Source: an uncultured Angelakisella sp. (lineage in GTDB: Bacteria > Bacillota > Clostridia > Oscillospirales > Ruminococcaceae). Taken from it: 17,141 nucleotides of DNA. The notes beneath the pieces were generated by a model. The model saw only the letters and a list, made by a program, of their open reading frames with translations. It made no database searches and had not been told where the DNA came from. This document shows positions 1 through 6,823 of the stretch, piece after piece (position 1 is the first letter of the stretch; each line of letters begins with the position of its first letter). A program made the position numbers and the translations under genes. The stretch is taken from the NCBI GenBank assembly GCA_910585525.1, contig CAJUFR010000045.1, positions 1 through 17,141 on the forward strand, in the 5' to 3' direction.

Positions 1-775
1 AGCCGATGTAGACCACGATGTCCACGTCGCTCCACTTGGCCAGCTGGTGCTGCACCACCGTCTTGCCGGAACCGAAGGGGCCGGGGACGGCGGCGGTACC
101 GCCACGGGCGATGGGGAACAGGGTATCGACGACACGCTGGCCGGTGATCATGGGGATATCGGGGGAGAGTTTCTCCCGCACCGGGCGCTGGCGGCGGACC
201 GGCCACTTCTGCAGCATGGTCAGGTCCACGACGCTGCCGTTTTCGGTGTCCACCTTGGCGATGACGTCCACCACGGTGTGGGAACCGCCGCTGATCTCCT
301 TGATGATGCCCTGGACGCCGGGGGGCACCATGATCTTATGGCTGATGAGGCTGGTCTCCTGGACGGTGCCGATGATATCGCCGGCCTCCACCCGGTCCCC
401 CGCCTTGGCGGTGGGGACAAAGTCCCACTTCTTCTCGTGGTCCACCGCCGTGACGCTGACGCCACGGGCGATGCTGCTGCCGGTCATCTTCTTGATGCGC
501 TCCAGGGGACGCTGGATGCCGTCGTAGATCATCTCCAGGATGCCGGGGGCCAGTTCCACCGAAAGGGGAGCCCCGGTGGAGGTGACCTCGGTGCCGGGCT
601 TCAGGCCGGCGGTCTCCTCGTAGACCTGGACCGACGCCTTGTCGCCGCGCATCTCAATGATCTCGCCGATAAGGCCCATCTCGCCCACGTGCACCACGTC
701 GAACATGTTGACGTCGCGCATCCCTTCGGCCACAACAAGGGGACCTGCGATCTTCACGATCTTTCCTTGGCTCAA
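1..775 (-). CDS. ntpA: V/A-type ATPase catalytic subunit A, N-terminal part (runs off left edge)
   Basis: This is the nucleotide-hydrolysing (or ATP-synthesising) subunit of the V1/A1 head, facing the cytoplasm. Only 258 codons are visible. The usual length is near 590, so about 330 C-terminal residues lie beyond the left edge. Seen: an N-terminal beta-barrel beginning SQGKIVKIAGPLVVAEGM, the A-subunit-specific insertion ('bulge') region at about residues 115-190, and the P-loop GPFGSGKT at 232-239, a hallmark of A rather than B subunits. The start chosen is TTG at 775, read as Met, because AGGTGA lies six bases upstream. An in-frame GTG three codons earlier (784) falls inside that Shine-Dalgarno sequence. 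It is the seventh gene of the operon, 29 bases after subunit F. Subunits B and D are expected next, outside the window. Identity is very secure. Confidence 0.96.
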   Translation of the reverse strand, partial: MSQGKIVKIAGPLVVAEGMRDVNMFDVVHVGEMGLIGEIIEMRGDKASVQVYEETAGLKPGTEVTSTGAPLSVELAPGILEMIYDGIQRPLERIKKMTGSSIARGVSVTAVDHEKKWDFVPTAKAGDRVEAGDIIGTVQETSLISHKIMVPPGVQGIIKEISGGSHTVVDVIAKVDTENGSVVDLTMLQKWPVRRQRPVREKLSPDIPMITGQRVVDTLFPIARGGTAAVPGPFGSGKTVVQHQLAKWSDVDIVVYIG

Positions 776-804
776 TCTATTCACCTACTTTAATTTTTAC
801 TCTG

Positions 805-1125
805 CTAGTCTTTGAACAGGATGTCGGCGCCCACCGCCCGCTCCACGCTCTTCTTCACCGAGGTCATGCCCATGCCCATGGTGCCCTGACGGCCGGGGAT
901 GGGGATGATGGCGGGGATCTTGCGGTCCTTGTAGGTATCCATCACCTGGATGATGGGGGCCAGGGCCTGCTCGGTAATGAAAATAATGCCATATTCCTGC
1001 TTGGCGAGGCGGTGGATCGCCTCCTCGGCCTCCTTGGGGGCGGAGGTCTCGAACACCTCGAACCCCACGGCCTTGAAGCCCAGGACGCTTTCCTTCTCCC
1101 CCACCACCGCGATCTTACTACGCAT
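805..1125 (-). CDS. ntpG: V/A-type ATPase central-stalk subunit F
   Basis: This small Rossmann-like subunit binds the central rotor shaft (subunit D) and helps couple the catalytic head to the membrane ring. It has 106 residues, the normal family size. It opens with the beta strand MRSKIAVVGEKESVLGFKA and ends with the family's conserved helix region IPGRQGTMGMGMTSVKKSVE followed by RAVGADIL. The ATG at 1125 is preferred over an upstream GTG at 1134. The ATG matches the family N-terminus and overlaps the stop of the preceding subunit C gene (ATGCGTAG), a translational-coupling arrangement. Its symbol varies between naming schemes (ntpG in Enterococcus, atpF in archaeal naming). Confidence 0.94.
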   Translation of the reverse strand: MRSKIAVVGEKESVLGFKAVGFEVFETSAPKEAEEAIHRLAKQEYGIIFITEQALAPIIQVMDTYKDRKIPAIIPIPGRQGTMGMGMTSVKKSVERAVGADILFKD

Positions 1126-2116
1126 AGGTATCACGCAGCCTTTCTGTGATCTGCTGGGGGGGGACGCCCGCCAGCTTGGAGGCCATCACGATGCGGGCGG
1201 CCTTGGTCTCCCCCTCCTTGGCGGCCAGGAAGGCCAGCAGGGGTTCGATGCCAAAGGGGATGCGCCGCACCTCGTCCAGCACCGCCACCAGGGCGTTGTC
1301 GCACAGCTTCTCGAACAGGGAGAGGGAGCCGCCGCCCCGGATGGCGTCATAGGCCGGTTCCAGCGCCCTGCCGTAGGGGGAGCCGGAGACCACCGCCAGG
1401 ATGGCGTCGTAGCCCTTGGTGTAGCTTTCGCTGATGGCGGAAAGAGGGATCCGCCCGCCGGGGGCCAGCACCTTGCCCAGGAAGAAGGCGTTTTTGCCCA
1501 TCCGCTTGAGCCGCACGGCGGCCCGGATGTTGGCGATGTCCACCTGGGCTTCCACATATTTTTTGACGAAGGGGTTGGCGATCTCCTCCGCCTGCTGGAC
1601 CATGGAGGCAAGGATGCCCCGGTCCAGCAGGATATCCACGGCCTGGGGGTCGCCGGTCTTTGCCAGGACGTCGCTGGCCTCCAGCGCCGCGTCGGCCAGG
1701 GGGGCGGGGACCCCCTCCACCCTGCCGCTCTCCACCTGGGCCACCACCGCCTTTGCGGGAAGGTTCCCCAGGTTGGAGTAGACGCCGGAGGTGTCGCCGC
1801 CGCCCCGCCGGGACTTGATGGCGGTCTTAAAGTTATGGCCGTCGTACTGGTAGCGGAACAGCTGGGTCAGGCCGGTGCCGGGGGCGATGCGGTCCAGCAG
1901 CTGGTAGGCGTCCAGGAGGTTCTGCTCCAGCGCCTGCTCGTAGTCCTGCATGGGGGCCCCGTGGCAGATGGGGGCATCGGAGAGGACCTTGTAAGCCTCC
2001 TCCACTGTCTTTGCGTCGATCATCTTCTGGAAGTCCCGGCGGGTGACCATCCCGTTTTCCAGGGCGCGCACCCGGGCCGAGGCGTGGAGATGATCGGTAT
2101 CTCGGTATGCTTTCAA
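1118..2116 (-). CDS. ntpC: V/A-type ATPase subunit C (rotor-to-ring connector)
   Basis: Subunit C is the homologue of yeast subunit d. It is a funnel-shaped protein that sits on the membrane rotor ring and receives the central stalk. The 332-residue length is typical. Family features seen are an N-terminal alpha-helical repeat beginning KAYRDTDHLHASARVRALE, the segment ANIRAAVRLKRMGK in the middle, and the tail IEPLLAFLAAKEGETKAARI. The start is TTG at 2116, chosen because a near-perfect AAGGAGG lies seven bases upstream and no ATG is suitably placed. The stop overlaps the start of subunit F. A 40-base gap separates it from subunit E upstream. Confidence 0.94.
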   Translation of the reverse strand: MKAYRDTDHLHASARVRALENGMVTRRDFQKMIDAKTVEEAYKVLSDAPICHGAPMQDYEQALEQNLLDAYQLLDRIAPGTGLTQLFRYQYDGHNFKTAIKSRRGGGDTSGVYSNLGNLPAKAVVAQVESGRVEGVPAPLADAALEASDVLAKTGDPQAVDILLDRGILASMVQQAEEIANPFVKKYVEAQVDIANIRAAVRLKRMGKNAFFLGKVLAPGGRIPLSAISESYTKGYDAILAVVSGSPYGRALEPAYDAIRGGGSLSLFEKLCDNALVAVLDEVRRIPFGIEPLLAFLAAKEGETKAARIVMASKLAGVPPQQITERLRDTYA

Positions 2117-2156
2117 AGCCGCACCTCCTTATTTCTTGTTTTTGATGTTGGGACGC

Positions 2157-2753
2157 TCAGCCAAAGAGGGCGGCGTCCACCCGGGCCTCAAGTTCTTCCT
2201 TGACGCTCGAGCTCAAAACCTCGAAGGTGCAGTTGGTCTCGGTGCTGCCCTGGTCCAGGATGAAGCCGCCGGCAAAGGGGCCAGTGGTATTGGACAGGGT
2301 CACCTTGCAGGTCTTGCCCGCGGCGGCGCACTGCTTCATGATCAGGGCCGGCAGGGTCTCCCCCAGGGCGGCGCGGTCGGCCTGGTTCAGCACCAGGGCG
2401 GCGTCACCGGCCAGGGCCTGGGCCGCCATGGCGGCGTAGACCTCCGCCTTCTTCTGGGCGGGCATGGCGCAAAGCTGCTCCATGGCCTTGTGGAAGGCGG
2501 CGTCGATGGCCTGGCGGCGGACCTGCAGCTTCTGGTTGCGGGTCTCGATGCCGGTCTGGGAGGCGGCGCGCTGATGGATGGCCTCGGCCTGGCGCTTTGC
2601 GGCGTCCAGCACCTTGGCGGTCTCGGCCGCGGCCTCCTGCCGGTAGCTTTCTGTGATGGCTCCTGCCTTCTCCCGGGCGGCGGCGGCAGCGGCTTCCCCG
2701 TACTGCCGGGCGTCCTCCTGGATCTTTTGCAGGATGGCCGAAATATCGTTCAT
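2157..2753 (-). CDS. ntpE: V/A-type ATPase peripheral-stalk subunit E
   Basis: Subunit E pairs with the G/H subunit to form the peripheral stalk that holds the catalytic head against rotation. The 198-residue protein has the expected plan. Residues 1 to about 100 form an Ala/Glu/Lys/Arg-rich helix suited to coiled-coil pairing. A C-terminal globular domain ends with GGFILDQGSTETNCTFE and a final amphipathic helix containing KEELEARVDAALFG. The ATG at 2753 has AGGAGG about eleven bases upstream, slightly long spacing. It lies 39 bases after subunit K and 40 bases before subunit C in the same operon. Confidence 0.94.
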   Translation of the reverse strand: MNDISAILQKIQEDARQYGEAAAAAAREKAGAITESYRQEAAAETAKVLDAAKRQAEAIHQRAASQTGIETRNQKLQVRRQAIDAAFHKAMEQLCAMPAQKKAEVYAAMAAQALAGDAALVLNQADRAALGETLPALIMKQCAAAGKTCKVTLSNTTGPFAGGFILDQGSTETNCTFEVLSSSVKEELEARVDAALFG

Positions 2754-2792
2754 AGGTCCGGCATCCTCCTCTCTGCTAACTTCTTCTACCGC

Positions 2793-3278
2793 TTAGTGGA
2801 TGTTGAGGACCAGCAGCAGGGAGATGAGCAGAGCAAGGATGGCGTAGGTCTCCACCATCGCGGCGGGGACCATGGCCTTGGAGACTTCCTCGGGGCGCTT
2901 GGCGACGATGTTGACGCCGGCGGCGGAAACACGGCCCTGGTGGATGCCGGAGACCATGCCCACAAAGGCGATGGGGCAGCAGGAGGCGAAGATGTAGGCG
3001 CCGGTAGCCATGGACAGGTTGACGGTGCCGCCCAGCATACCGGTGGTGACCATCACCATGAAGCCCACGACGAAGCCGTAGATGCCCTGGGTGGCGGGAA
3101 GGGCCTGCAAGAGCAGCAGCTGGCCGAACTTGCCGGGATCCTCCACGGTGACGCCGCTCATGGCCTCACCCACCAGGCCCACGCCCTTGGCGGAGCCGAT
3201 GCCGGAGAAGATCACCGCGAAGGCGACGCCCAGGTAAGCAAGGAAGTTACCGTTGAATACTTCAAAAAATTCTTTCAT
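2793..3278 (-). CDS. ntpK: V/A-type ATPase rotor-ring subunit K, predicted Na+-binding
   Basis: This is the membrane rotor (c-ring) subunit that carries the coupling ion. It has 161 residues in four hydrophobic segments, i.e. two fused hairpins as in Enterococcus NtpK. The ATG at 3278 is chosen over an upstream in-frame start because MKEFFEVFNG fits the family and AGGAGG lies nine bases before it. By alignment from memory with E. hirae NtpK, all side-chain Na+ ligands are present: L60, T63 and Q64 in LPATQGIYGF, Q114 in GIHQGRVSAAG, and E143 in AAMVETYAIL. Proton-type V-ATPases usually lack this full set. The gene starts four bases after the subunit I stop, so its ribosome binding site lies inside the end of that gene. 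Confidence 0.96.
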   Translation of the reverse strand: MKEFFEVFNGNFLAYLGVAFAVIFSGIGSAKGVGLVGEAMSGVTVEDPGKFGQLLLLQALPATQGIYGFVVGFMVMVTTGMLGGTVNLSMATGAYIFASCCPIAFVGMVSGIHQGRVSAAGVNIVAKRPEEVSKAMVPAAMVETYAILALLISLLLVLNIH

Positions 3279-3282
3279 CTCT

Positions 3283-5253
3283 TCATTCCTCCTGATCAAT
3301 AACACTGACATATTTTGTTGCTGCCTTCAAGGGACGGAAGGGCTGGCCGCCGCCCTCGAAGAATTTGCCAAAGAATTCCACGTACTGGAGACGGGAGGTG
3401 TGGACGTAGGAGCCCAGCGCGTTGATGGCCAGGTTCAGCACGTGCCCCAGCAGGAACACCGCCACGAATACCACCACACCGATGATGTTTGCCCCCGGCA
3501 GGGTGCCCATGGTGTTCACCACCTGGGCGATAACGCCGGTGGCAAGGCCCAGGGCCATGATGCGGGAGTAAGAAAGCAGGTCGGAGAAATACCCGGTGAT
3601 GTCGTACAGGCTGAGGACGCCGTTGGCCAGCTTCATGATGGGGTTCTTCTTGTCCCGGCCCTGGGTGAGGACCAGGCCCACCGCCCCGGCGATGGCAAGC
3701 CATTTGCCGATGGAGGCCATGACGGCGCTGCCGATGACCATCTGGCCGCCCGCAAAGATGACCAGGCCCACCAGCACGAAGTACCAGAAGCCCACGTCAA
3801 ACAGGGCGTCGATGGAGTGGCCCCGGCGGATCATCAGATACGCCTTGAGCCCAAGGCCCACCAGGATGTGGATGTAACCCACCACAAAGGCCATGATAAG
3901 GATGGGCATGGGGTTGGTGAGGGGGTCCAGCAGCATGGGCACCTGTACCCGGTTGCCGAAGAACACCTCGGTGACCTTGGGGATGGTGTCACCGAACCAG
4001 CTGCCGTAGAGGGCGCCCCAAAAAACGGTGGAGATACCGCAGTAGCCCAGCATCTTCAGGAGTTTTTTGCCCCCGGGGCCCATGTCCAGGTTCTTTGCCC
4101 CCCACAGCCCCAGGATGGCCAGCACCAGGCCGTAGCCGGCGTCGGAGAGCATCATCCCGAAGAACACGAAGAAGAAGGGGGCCATAAAGGGGTTGGGGTC
4201 CAGGCTGTGGGGCGCCGGCAGGGCGTACATCTCGGTGACCGCCTCGAAGGGCTCCACGAATTTGTTGTTCTTCAGCAGCACCGGGGGGTCCTCGTCGGGG
4301 CCGGCCTCCTGGAACTGGAAGTAGCAGGTGTAGCCGGAAAGGGCCTTTTCCACCTTCCCCTTCTGCCGCTGGGGCACCCAGCCCTGGGTGACGAAGGTCT
4401 CCTGGGTCTGGAGCAGGTTCTGTTCCGCCTTGCCGCAGTCGATGGACACCTGTGTGCTGTCCCAGGCCAGCTGCACCTCCGGCAGCCGTTCGCCGCAGGC
4501 GGAAAGCTGGTCCTTCAGCGCCTGGATGCTGGCCTCCTCCGCCTTGACCCGTTCCTTGCTGGCGGCGATGTTCTCGCTGGCCGTGCCGGAAAGGCCGTCA
4601 AAGGCGATGCTGGTGGCACCCGCCTGGCGCAGCAGTTCACCCAGGGCGGCAGCGTTGTCCTTGTGGGCCACCGCCACGATGTACCGCTGGTCCTTGTCCT
4701 CGGACACCACCGAGTAGTAGGCCCCCAGCTGCTGCTCCTGCTGCTGGCGCTCCAGTTCCTCCACCGTGACGGTCACCGGCACGGCGGCCAGCAGGACACG
4801 GCTGCTCTCGGTCCCCGTCACCTCCAGGGGGAGGTCCAACTCCCGCCAGGGGGCCAGGGAAGCCTGTAGGAACTCCTCCTGGGAGATGCGGCTCTTGCAG
4901 GCGCCGGTCTCCTTTTGCAGTTCCTCCACCTTCCGGCAGATCTCCAGGGCGTCCTTGGGCGCCTCCTGACGGAGCACCTCCCCGAAGCCTACCTCCCTGC
5001 GCTTGTCGAGCAAGCCCTTCTTTTTGCCGTAGGGGGCCAGGGACTTGACGCACTGGCCCAGGCGGGAAAGGGTCTGCTCCTTTTCGTAGACATCGGCGGC
5101 GCGCAGTTCCACCTGGTCCTTGATCTCCTCATAGCCGGACATGGCCGCCGGGTCGCTGAGTTGGACACAGCCCGCCTTCATCAGCCGGCTGATGATCTCC
5201 TCGCTGTCCTTGGCCAGGCCGCAGAGGAAAACACGTTCCATTTTCTCGATCAT
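3283..5253 (-). CDS. ntpI: V/A-type ATPase membrane stator subunit I (a-subunit)
   Basis: Subunit I forms the stator half-channels through which ions reach the K ring. It has 656 residues, within the usual 640-700. Residues 1 to about 345 are a soluble, coiled-coil-rich arm that contacts the peripheral stalk. From about 355 to 615 there are seven or eight hydrophobic segments, starting with NPFMAPFFFVFFGMMLSD. Two conserved membrane arginines are visible: R564 in LLSYSRIMALGLATG and R621 in VHTSRLQYVEFFGKFF. They correspond well to R563 and R622 of the Thermus protein. The ATG at 5253 overlaps the stop of the preceding G/H gene as ATGA, implying coupled translation. Confidence 0.96.
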   Translation of the reverse strand: MIEKMERVFLCGLAKDSEEIISRLMKAGCVQLSDPAAMSGYEEIKDQVELRAADVYEKEQTLSRLGQCVKSLAPYGKKKGLLDKRREVGFGEVLRQEAPKDALEICRKVEELQKETGACKSRISQEEFLQASLAPWRELDLPLEVTGTESSRVLLAAVPVTVTVEELERQQQEQQLGAYYSVVSEDKDQRYIVAVAHKDNAAALGELLRQAGATSIAFDGLSGTASENIAASKERVKAEEASIQALKDQLSACGERLPEVQLAWDSTQVSIDCGKAEQNLLQTQETFVTQGWVPQRQKGKVEKALSGYTCYFQFQEAGPDEDPPVLLKNNKFVEPFEAVTEMYALPAPHSLDPNPFMAPFFFVFFGMMLSDAGYGLVLAILGLWGAKNLDMGPGGKKLLKMLGYCGISTVFWGALYGSWFGDTIPKVTEVFFGNRVQVPMLLDPLTNPMPILIMAFVVGYIHILVGLGLKAYLMIRRGHSIDALFDVGFWYFVLVGLVIFAGGQMVIGSAVMASIGKWLAIAGAVGLVLTQGRDKKNPIMKLANGVLSLYDITGYFSDLLSYSRIMALGLATGVIAQVVNTMGTLPGANIIGVVVFVAVFLLGHVLNLAINALGSYVHTSRLQYVEFFGKFFEGGGQPFRPLKAATKYVSVIDQEE

Positions 5254-5564
5254 TTGGCACCTACTATCCTCTCAACGATGAGTGTCGCTGCGGCGTCCAT
5301 CCGGGCAGCGGCCTGGGCCGCCAGCGTTTCCCCTTCCCGGGCCGCCTTCTGCCTGGCCTCGGCCACAAGGGCGTCCGCTTGGCTCCTGGCCTCCGCCAGC
5401 AGCCGCTCGGCCTGCTGCGCGGCGTCCTCCCGGGCCTTGGCCAGCGCCTCCTTGCCGGCGGCGTTGGCGGCGGCTTCCGTCTCCTTGGCCTTCTGCGCCG
5501 CGGCCCTTCGGACCTCCTCCGCCTGGGCTTCCGCCTCACGGATCTTTGAGACCACTTCTTTCAA
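5250..5564 (-). CDS. V/A-type ATPase peripheral-stalk subunit G/H
   Basis: This is a 104-residue, almost entirely helical protein rich in Ala, Glu, Lys, Arg and Gln, beginning KEVVSKIREAEAQAEEVRRA and ending LIVERIVGAK. Its composition and length fit the subunit (AhaH, NtpF) that forms a coiled coil with subunit E in the peripheral stalk. Its place as first gene of the operon, directly before subunit I, is the usual one in clostridia. The start is TTG at 5564. An in-frame stop lies just upstream, no ATG is available, and AGGTGG lies about nine bases before it. The sequence is low-complexity, so the assignment rests as much on position as on similarity. Confidence 0.88.
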   Translation of the reverse strand: MKEVVSKIREAEAQAEEVRRAAAQKAKETEAAANAAGKEALAKAREDAAQQAERLLAEARSQADALVAEARQKAAREGETLAAQAAARMDAAATLIVERIVGAK

Positions 5565-5609
5565 TGTTTCTCACCACCTGTCATCTTCCCGCAGAAATAA
5601 TAATGTATG

Positions 5610-5665
5610 GAAAACAGCCGTTCCCCGCGCCGCTTTTTTCCCTGGCGGGGCCGGAACTGTTTTTC
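5610..5665. repeat. Long imperfect hairpin in the V-ATPase operon leader
   Basis: The outer arms GAAAACAG (5610-5617) and CTGTTTTTC (5657-5665) pair. Inner TTCC/GGAA and CCCCGC-CC/GGCGGGG segments pair with small bulges around a T/A-rich loop (5632-5643). It lies between the predicted promoter and the first ATPase gene, so it would be transcribed in the leader. A short T run follows on the minus strand. It could be an attenuator or an RNA-stability element; no known riboswitch class was recognised. Confidence 0.45.
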
Positions 5666-5709
5666 AACATAATGGATGGCGTTCTGGCACATCGTTCCAG
5701 ATACTTAAA

Positions 5710-5741
5710 ATTATATCACCTTTCCGTGGCGGCTACCACGG
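5710..5741 (-). promoter_or_regulatory. Probable V-ATPase operon promoter with overlapping inverted repeat
   Basis: A perfect TATAAT -10 box (minus strand, 5715-5710) lies about 145 bases before the first ATPase gene. No good -35 box is seen; the hexamer at 17 bases spacing is TGGTAG. That stretch is covered by a perfect inverted repeat, CCGTGG, six bases, CCACGG (5724-5741). This suggests a regulator binds there as activator or repressor. The promoter itself is a motif call only. Confidence 0.5.
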
Positions 5742-5780
5742 TGAAGTTGCACAAGAAGGTTCCCCAACTGACGGATGAAT

Positions 5781-5805
5781 CTACAAAAAAGACGGTCAGC
5801 TGTCC
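5781..5805 (-). terminator. Weak intrinsic terminator overlapping the nrdR stop
   Basis: On the minus strand, a short imperfect stem GACAG-CTGA-CCGTC spans the nrdR stop codon and is followed by six T residues (5790-5785). The stem is only five pairs with one mismatch, so termination would be inefficient. Some read-through into the V-ATPase promoter region is possible. Confidence 0.35.
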
Positions 5806-6269
5806 TCCTTCTTTTCCTCGTTCTCCAAAATGCTCTTGAGCTCCTCCAGGAAGGAGTTGATATCCTTGAACTGGCGGTAGACCGAGGCAAAGCGGACATA
5901 GGCCACCTGGTCGATGCTCTTAAGTTTTTCCATGCACAACTCCCCCACCAGGGTGGAGGGGACCTCCCGCTCCATGCCGTTTTGCAGGGTGGCCATGATG
6001 CTGTCCACCGCCTCCTCCAGGGTGGAGAGGGAGACGGGGCGCTTCTCGCAGGATTTGATCATGCCGCTGAGCAGCTTGTCCCGGCTGAACACCTCCCGGG
6101 AGCCGTCCCGCTTGGCTACCATCAGGGGGGTGGTCTCGATGATCTCGTAGGAGGTGAAGCGTTTGGCGCACCGCAGGCATTCCCGGCGGCGGCGGATGCG
6201 CTCCCCCTCGTCGGTGGGACGGGTATCGATGACCTTGCTTTCGGGATGACCACAGAACGGACACTTCAT
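5796..6269 (-). CDS. nrdR: Transcriptional repressor NrdR
   Basis: NrdR is a zinc- and ATP/dATP-sensing repressor of ribonucleotide reductase genes, so it ties deoxynucleotide synthesis to nucleotide supply. The 157-residue protein has the standard layout. An N-terminal zinc ribbon has Cys3, Cys6, Cys31 and Cys34 (MKCPFCGHPESKVIDTR, ECLRCAKRFTSYE), with the DNA-contacting RIRRRREC stretch inside it. An ATP-cone domain spans about 48-136 (VAKRDGSREVFSRDKLLSGM to VAYVRFASVYRQF). The ATG at 6269 is chosen because MKCPFCG is the near-invariant family start; upstream in-frame codons add 12 unrelated residues. It lies 35 bases after the small gene upstream and probably shares its transcript. No ribonucleotide reductase gene is in the window. 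Confidence 0.97.
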   Translation of the reverse strand: MKCPFCGHPESKVIDTRPTDEGERIRRRRECLRCAKRFTSYEIIETTPLMVAKRDGSREVFSRDKLLSGMIKSCEKRPVSLSTLEEAVDSIMATLQNGMEREVPSTLVGELCMEKLKSIDQVAYVRFASVYRQFKDINSFLEELKSILENEEKKEDS

Positions 6270-6304
6270 GCCGCTTCCCCCTTGCTTCCCAAAAATGTGA
6301 CACA

Positions 6305-6685
6305 TTAATCATAACAAAATCCGTCGGGTTTTTCAAGCCTGATTTGCTGCCATCTGTCTGAAAATTCGTCAAGATAGCCAAACTCGGGAAACTGTCTCTC
6401 CCCCGCCGCCGGGGCCTGCTCCTCCTGGTCCAGGTAGCTGTCGATCAGGTCCATCAGGTGGGCCTGGGAAAAGACGCTGCTGTTGAGCCGCCGCACCAGC
6501 CGCTGCACCCGCAAAAGGGACTGGGACACCTCCCGGATGTGGACCCGGAGGTTGCCCACCTGGTCCACCCCCTTGATGCCGTAGGCCACGGTGTAGCTGT
6601 CCTGGTCCTCATATACCGCCTTGCAGACCCGGAAGGTCAGGCGGCAGCTGTCCTCCAGCTGCCGGTAGTCATGCCGATCCATCAT
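6305..6685 (-). CDS. Small DUF6514-like protein upstream of nrdR
   Basis: This is a 126-residue soluble protein without signal peptide or membrane segments. Its core reads SYTVAYGIKGVD, then VHIREVSQS, then a helix LLRVQRLVRRLNSS and AHLMDLIDSYLDQE. The YGI strand, the middle helix and the D-L-I/V-x-x-F/Y-L ending recall the DUF6514 family of Firmicutes, whose function is unknown; this match is from memory and moderate. The C-terminal 40 residues (QAPAAGERQFPEFGYLDEF onward) look like an extension. Two adjacent ATG codons are possible (6685, 6682). The first is preferred because AAGGAG lies nine bases upstream. A promoter lies just before it and nrdR follows after 35 bases, so it heads a two-gene transcript. 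Confidence 0.7.
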   Translation of the reverse strand: MMDRHDYRQLEDSCRLTFRVCKAVYEDQDSYTVAYGIKGVDQVGNLRVHIREVSQSLLRVQRLVRRLNSSVFSQAHLMDLIDSYLDQEEQAPAAGERQFPEFGYLDEFSDRWQQIRLEKPDGFCYD

Positions 6686-6720
6686 TCTTTGACGCTCCTT
6701 TTCCGCTTCCCATAGGAACT

Positions 6721-6750
6721 ATTGTACCGGAGCATCCCCCCTCTTTGCAA
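6721..6750 (-). promoter_or_regulatory. Promoter of the DUF6514-like gene and nrdR
   Basis: On the minus strand, TTGCAA (6750-6745) and TACAAT (6726-6721) are separated by 18 bases. The predicted start of transcription is about 30 bases before the first ATG. Both boxes are close to the housekeeping sigma consensus. Confidence 0.6.
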
Positions 6751-6779
6751 ACAAAATCGTACGACAAAAGACGCGAACG

Positions 6780-6807
6780 AAAAAAGAGGGGCCGAAGCCC
6801 CCCTTTT
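6780..6807 (-). terminator. Intrinsic terminator of secDF
   Basis: On the minus strand, AAAAGGGGGGC, a TTCG tetraloop and GCCCCTCTTTTTT form an 11-pair stem with one G-T wobble that runs straight into a T tract. It begins about 17 bases after the secDF stop. The UUCG loop is unusually stable, so this is a strong terminator that isolates secDF from the downstream gene pair. Confidence 0.9.
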
Positions 6808-6823
6808 GGGTCACGGATTTGCT

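Noticed and set aside
47..793. A 248-codon plus-strand open frame at the left edge
   Set aside because: The minus strand here encodes the V-ATPase A subunit with its P-loop. The plus frame is His/Asp/Gly-rich and unrelated to any family.
3253..4869. A 538-codon open frame on the plus strand opposite the subunit I gene
   Set aside because: Same antisense artefact: Gly/His/Asp/Gln-rich translation and no family resemblance, over a clear NtpI on the minus strand.
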